Of a stretch of 64,000 nt of DNA, positions 59,529-64,000 are shown in pieces. Source of the stretch: Acarospora socialis (lineage: Eukaryota > Ascomycota > Lecanoromycetes > Acarosporales > Acarosporaceae); the NCBI GenBank assembly GCA_025617375.2, contig JAMYGW020000014.1, positions 434,001 to 498,000 of the forward strand. Reading direction: 5' to 3'. The notes beneath the pieces are model-generated. The model made no database searches, was not told the DNA's origin, and saw nothing but the letters and a program-made list of their open reading frames with translations. Every line of letters begins with the position of its first letter. Within the stretch, counting starts at the first letter, position 1. A program made the translations under genes and the position numbers.

Positions 59529-60641
59529 TTATCTCGGTGACCACTGATCCAAAAAACGTCCCAAGATATCCTGGATCTCAGAAACCAACCGCTTCCTCGC
59601 TTGAAGCACATCTGTTCGACGCCCATTCGATAAATCGTGTATATACTTCCGAGCTAGATTGTCCGATATGATGTGGAGGTATCCAAACTCCGTGCCTCCT
59701 TCCAGCGAAGCTTTCGCCATGTTTCCAATCTCCGGGTCCACGAAGTCGTACTGCTTCTCCGTCGCCAGCAGCCAATCCTTCGTTTCATCCAGCACCGATC
59801 CCAAGGTACAGTGAATCCCTTTCGCAACCTTCGAAGACTGTTGCAGCTGTGATTCGAGTGGGTTCGCCCATGTTACCAACTCACCGTGAACGACACTCTG
59901 GTAGCCCGTTGCAAGCCAACGATTGGGTACATGCTCAGCGCGTAGGCTTCCCAGCTTGCCCACGTACAGAATGCATCTTGCATTATTCAGTCTTTGTAGT
60001 GCTCGTACCATGTTTCCGGCGATGTCCCCCCAGAAACTGACTCGGCAACCCAAGAATGCGATACGGCAGCCTCGTTGGCTGGTGGCCGTCTTCCATGAGA
60101 AAATTTTGTCGCTGCTGCTGCTTTCCCATGGGCCTCGGGTCCAGCGCTCAAGGCCGTGGACGTAGCCGACGATGACAATATCAACGGCACCCATTTCGGC
60201 AAGATTAGATTCCAAAAGACGTTCCAAGCACTCTCGCTGGGAGGGTAAGGCGTACCGCACGACATCCCGTTGCCCAGTTGTTAGGGACAGGTGTGTGGCT
60301 GTTATGGCAGCGTAGTGTTGTACGTAGTCTATACCAGGAAAGCAGTGTAGCTGAAGCGTATCGGGGCCAACCGATGAGGCTGTCGGGCGCTGCCAGTTGA
60401 AGGGCTTGTCTTTTTTCTCCCTGCATGAAATGCGAACCACTGAGGGGTCCCTTTGATGTTCGCCTTTGACCAAGATTCGAGACCAGCGGCTGTTCTGGAT
60501 ACAAGGGTGAACATTCATGAGAAGATATCCGGACAGAGAGCTACCCATGGTGTGGGTTTTCACGGAAGCTACTGTGGGTTTCTGGACCGCGCTGCCTGAG
60601 CCTGTATGATAGCAACATCTCAGTGAACGAAGGCTGCTCAT
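59529..60641 (-). CDS. nucleoside-phosphorylase-like protein, 370 aa, single exon, intact
   Basis: ATG at 60641, no breaks. The C-terminal half has the pattern of the purine nucleoside phosphorylase / MTA-SAH nucleosidase superfamily. CRIAFLGCRVSFWGDIAGN (192-210) is followed by ILYVGKLGSLRAEHVPNRWL (224-243, in the place of the 'G..G.l.....p' strand), then KQYDFVDPEIGNMAKAS (296-312, in the place of the conserved acidic 'DME' strand) and FGYLHIISDN (319-328), whose ISDN is a family hallmark. The N-terminal 100 residues are less structured; there is no signal peptide. Enzymes of this fold split nucleosides at the N-glycosidic bond, but the residues here depart from the standard set, so the substrate cannot be told. 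It is convergent with the dUTPase-like gene. Confidence 0.55.
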   Translation of the reverse strand: MSSLRSLRCCYHTGSGSAVQKPTVASVKTHTMGSSLSGYLLMNVHPCIQNSRWSRILVKGEHQRDPSVVRISCREKKDKPFNWQRPTASSVGPDTLQLHCFPGIDYVQHYAAITATHLSLTTGQRDVVRYALPSQRECLERLLESNLAEMGAVDIVIVGYVHGLERWTRGPWESSSSDKIFSWKTATSQRGCRIAFLGCRVSFWGDIAGNMVRALQRLNNARCILYVGKLGSLRAEHVPNRWLATGYQSVVHGELVTWANPLESQLQQSSKVAKGIHCTLGSVLDETKDWLLATEKQYDFVDPEIGNMAKASLEGGTEFGYLHIISDNLARKYIHDLSNGRRTDVLQARKRLVSEIQDILGRFLDQWSPR

Positions 60642-61279
60642 TGTAGGCCATACCGAAGATAATTGGCGACGAACCCGTTGGAAGGAGAGTATCTGTTGCG
60701 ATAAAGTCAGGAAGAAGGATACTGTAGCTGATGAGGTGAATCTCTTCAGCCGTGAATATGCATAGTGCTGGTCAAGGCATGGGGGATCATGAGTGACTGA
60801 TAAGGAAGGAAATCAAAAGCTGGTGAATCGGGGAGAAGTGCGTGTTTGATTCGCTCACAGTCATGCCTGAGCAAGCTAGATGGCCCCGACCAGGTTCAGT
60901 GAGTCGCATGTAGGGGTTGCTTGGTCATTTCTGACTTTAAACACACTGTTGGCAAGTGAGATCAGTACTGTAGACCCGACTGTACGCGGCATCGTCATTG
61001 GAGATGAGGAGAGTGGGATGCCGAGTGTTGACTGTTCTGACGCCGATCCGCTACTCCGCGTTCATGGCTCTGGGTCCATGTCACCAATCATCCGAAGAAA
61101 ACCACTTATTTCTCTCGGTCAGAAAGGCCTTTTGAGGAGGGAAGAACACTAACTGAGGGTTGCTGCGTCTTGCCTTCAACCTTTAGGCATGATGATATCC
61201 AACTCTAAACTATACTATGACTATGGGCTCCTGGAGTCTACACGGATCTAGCTATAGATCGGTTTTCCGGTGAGTTTTC
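60642..61279. other. no supported gene
   Basis: This is the upstream region of the phosphorylase-like gene. An open frame at 60880-61152 (+, 90 aa, with an ATG) has no recognised domain and precedes the MULE relic. Confidence 0.3.
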
Positions 61280-62080
61280 CTGTCTTTTTTGCTCCATCAC
61301 TGACTACTGTTAGTAGCAACTTCGGACATTGTTTCATGTGCTCTGCACAGTCCCGTACCTTCTTCCGGTGCTGTCGTCCCTTCGTTGCCGTCGATAGCAC
61401 CTTTCTGAAAAAGCCGCTTCGTGCAGACGCTTCTGCTTGCGGCCATGATCGATACTGATGGAAGGGCCTGATTCTTGCGTGGTCAGTGGTGGAGATTGTG
61501 TCGAAATGACTCGTGGGAATACTTTCTGGAGCAACTGAAGTGTGCAGTGCCTGAGGTACAAGACTGCACGCTTATTTCTAACAGAGACAAGCGTCTTCTG
61601 CAGGCGGAAAGAGTGCTTGATCTGTGAGTGGTGACAGCGTGTTGCTTTCACCACTTGCTGGATCGTTTCATGATGAGCTTTGGAAAGATGATGAGGCGTT
61701 GCTTTTGGAAGATTGCCCGAGCTAAGTCAGTGGACCTCTTCGAGGTGGTCATGACGGAGCTAGGGGAGGTGAAACCAGCTGCGGAGGACTGGCTACGAGG
61801 CACAGTAAGTACTTCTCCTATGTAGATACTCTACTAACTGCTCCCCGGTGTACAATCTCTGTGCCTGGGCTACGGTCAAGTTCGCTGGTCGTCGGTACGG
61901 CCACGACACGTCCAACGTCGTCGAATCGGTCAACAAGACCTTGAAGCCCGATCACGACTTCCGATACTAGGGTCACTGGATGCCACATGGCATAGGATGA
62001 TGGAGGTAAGGCATGAGCGCAAGCTGGCAAGGCTGAGAAGATGTATCGGCGGGCACTGGATGGACATAAGAAGTTTAGAG
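61280..62080 (+). mobile_element. Mutator-like (MULE) DNA transposon, transposase relic
   Basis: Pieces follow the MULE transposase order. CCRPFVAVDSTFLKKPL (61,367-61,420) holds the first catalytic Asp. SWEYFLEQLKCAVPEVQDC precedes SNRDKRLLQAE (61,577-61,612), the second Asp. CCFHHLLDRFMMSFGK then RCFWKIARAKSVDLFEVVM runs at 61,637-61,750. LCAWATVKFAGRRYGHDTSN with VVESVNKTLKPDHD (61,858-61,960) holds the Glu region. At least three frame changes or stops separate the pieces, so it is inactive. No terminal inverted repeats are recognised, and the N-terminal zinc-finger part is missing. The downstream ATWHRMMEVRHERKLARLRR continues the C-terminus. Confidence 0.65.
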
Positions 62081-63700
62081 GCCCAAATCATTCAAAGTGA
62101 AGCTGATCGGTCAGAATATGAGCCGAATCCTAGATATGTGATGTTGAAACAAAATGTTGCCTTCTTTAAGCAGTTCTTTCAAGCACACAACCACGAACGT
62201 TATTTACAGGAGGGTTGCCCTTGGTATTGGTGTTGATGGATCTTCAGCTTATGATGTTTCGCTACCATAGTGATCTGACGTTGTCTGGGCTGACCCTCTC
62301 GTGTTCTGACTTTTGCGTCAGCATAGGAATGCCGGCAATCGATTCCTAGGGTCCGTTCGAGCTCATGTAAGCGGAAGCTTTTCGGCACATTAATATCTAC
62401 GATTTAGTACATATATTTCTTAAAAAGCTGTCCGGAGTCATCTGAAAGAAGGAACATCCCTTTGGAAAGTAAAGAGACCACATCGCCCCAATCATTTTGT
62501 AAAGTCATATCAAAAGAAACCGCTCAGATCGGACGGAGCTGGGTCATTTGTTGAACAAAACGGCTAATCCCCCTCAGCTCCTGGTGCTTGCCACAGATCT
62601 CGGTAGCCAGTCTCCTTGTTCTAGGTGCTTCTAAGTCTATCTCAACCACAGTAACCATATCTGGACCTCTTTTTAGGTCGCTCTCCGCAACCCTTCCAGT
62701 CATGTTACCGATGGGGGTCTCTTCAGCCTAAAGAACTACATTCAACAGTGACCGCCGATTCCTCGATGCCGTTTCCCCATATCTCTCTCGTGGCCTATCT
62801 CCACACATAATCGACAATCAGGCAAAGATGATCACAGCATAAGTTGGTCATGAACGGTGCAGTCGTCTGCAGGATTGGCATACAGCTTGCTAGATCCAGC
62901 CGTGAAGGTATACGGCCTCCGGTCAAAGCTCAGGTGCCCTCAACGGAATGGATATTTCTCGTTTAATTCCGTAGGAGTTGGGCCTGGAGAGTGAGTTGTG
63001 TGGAGACGTAAGAGCCGTGATTCCAAGGCGAGAGGCGTGGCATGTTTCGAATCAAGGTATGAAAACGGCCTGTGGCTTCCGAAGAGTCGTGGGGAGGTGA
63101 GGAACTACCTTTTTAATCACATCATTTCATAGGGAACTGGAATGTCAGAATCCACTGTCTGCATCCACAGAGATACCAGCCCCGCTCAAACAACCTTTTC
63201 CGTCGTCTGCGACTCTGACCTCAACCTCCTCCTCCTCAATTTGTGATTTGTGGAGACATCAATGTAGCTGGTCGTCCAGGCGGCAACTTTCTTCGAATAG
63301 TCTTGCTTTTTGAATATGGCCGCGACATTTCGAAATGATTGGTCAAGTTTTGCCGAATGCAGAAAGAAGGTCAAGGAGCTTCTGGGGAGAGGCCTGCTTC
63401 TTACACAAGATAGCTGGCCTCGAGGAGTGTCGCATCGTGCCCGCAGAGTTTGTAATTGCGTGCCTGCTGCTGTTGTTTCTGTCGCGTGATCATTTTACCT
63501 GCTATTGCCTCCCCATAAAGAGGCTCTTTCTTCTTGTTGGTCTGAAGACATAATGACATCCATAGCGCCAAACTCTCAAACACAGCAGAGCACAATAACG
63601 TGGATTGAAATTTGGCCAGAAGTGGAGAATAACCAGAGTGCATGTTTGTCAACGCTCGAAAGAACATACAGCTTAGGGCAGCTCCGTCTCGAGGCTGCCT
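62081..63700. other. 1.6 kb without a supported gene
   Basis: The frame at 61997-62236 (+) begins as the tail of the MULE relic and continues with a helical LEAQIIQSEADRSEYEPNPR. Between 62,400 and 63,180 there is no open frame worth noting on either strand. At 63,186-63,820 short frames overlap without a recognisable domain. Confidence 0.3.
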
Positions 63701-63742
63701 GGGTGAGTCAGAGGGTAACCAATACTTCCCTCCGACTCACCC
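63701..63742. repeat. 15-bp inverted repeat (hairpin) with 12-base loop
   Basis: GGGTGAGTCAGAGGG pairs with CCCTCCGACTCACCC, one mismatch in 15, around a loop of TAACCAATACTT. It is followed by CCCGGGTAGCCCGGG at 63,740-63,754, itself an inverted repeat. It could be a transposon end or a regulatory or cruciform site. No neighbouring gene explains it. Confidence 0.6.
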
Positions 63743-64000
63743 GGGTAGCCCGGGCTCGGGACGACATCTCTCACGTGCCAGAACAGGAGGGGAAAATCGC
63801 CAGCCGCCGTCCCCCATAACTGGTGGCCCCGTTCTCGACCATCTTGCGCTAGACGCTAGTCTCCTGATTTTGCCAAAAAGCGCATCTTTGCTTCCAAACA
63901 CCGTCGGCTTCTATTGGACCATTGGAGGGGTGGGGAACGCTTGCTTATGCTCGGGCCAGACGTGGGTGACATTTTGACGCAAGGCTGTTCCGACTACCAT
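63743..64000. other. no supported gene at window edge
   Basis: An open frame at 63642-63977 (+) runs through the hairpin and has no recognised domain. Confidence 0.3.

Noticed and set aside
1-64000. CRISPR array, rRNA, complete tRNA, or prokaryotic operon features
   Set aside because: None seen. The introns and gene families are fungal, and no regularly spaced repeats occur.
1-64000. Starship-type giant element with a DUF3435 'captain' gene
   Set aside because: No tyrosine-recombinase pattern was recognised in the readable frames, so membership in such an element is not supported from this window alone.

Overview
The window reads as nuclear DNA of a filamentous ascomycete (Pezizomycotina). 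Three genes carry short introns of 49 to 62 bases with GT...AG ends. The gene families are ones I know mainly from such fungi: PDDEXK_12-type nucleases, large kinase-like proteins with an 'EYKAPHKL' motif, and GEN1/Yen1 nucleases. Base composition looks balanced, without the strong AT bias that heavy RIP leaves. Coding density is very low, and most recognisable genes are broken. This looks like an accessory, gene-graveyard compartment rather than core chromosome. The order or genus cannot be told from what I can see.

Layout. 1-22 kb holds only unrecognised ORFs (567-962 +, 3337-4002 -, 7035-7466 -, 8496-8813 +, 8815-9144 +, 9653-10138 +), short repeats and two scraps that resemble Ty3/Gypsy 3' ends. 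At 22.8-23.7 kb (-) there is a solo Gag-like ORF. At 24.7 kb lies a 136-base near-perfect palindrome with a second copy at 56.7 kb. At 25.4-27.0 kb (-) is an intact PD-(D/E)XK nuclease-like gene. 28.4-29.0 kb holds two minisatellites. 32.4-33.3 kb (-) is a probable relic of a ULP1-like cysteine peptidase. 34.8-35.3 kb (-) is a small intact two-exon gene. 41.0-42.7 kb (-) is a GEN1/Yen1-type nuclease with one in-frame stop and one frame change.

45.6-46.4 kb (+) is a decayed second PDDEXK_12 gene, convergent with an intact two-exon coiled-coil gene at 46.6-47.8 kb (-). 48.8-50.8 kb and 53.6-55.8 kb (both +) are two separate relics of one kinase-like family. 58.7-59.3 kb (+) encodes a dUTPase/dCTP-deaminase-fold protein, convergent with a nucleoside-phosphorylase-like gene at 59.5-60.6 kb (-). 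61.3-62.1 kb (+) is a Mutator-like (MULE) transposase relic.

The genes do not form an obvious pathway. The most suggestive functional grouping is the convergent pair of nucleotide-metabolism genes at 58.7-60.6 kb. The most unusual structure is the palindrome family, in which the two arms of each copy share changes that distinguish it from the other copy. All family assignments come from motif recognition by eye; no search was run.
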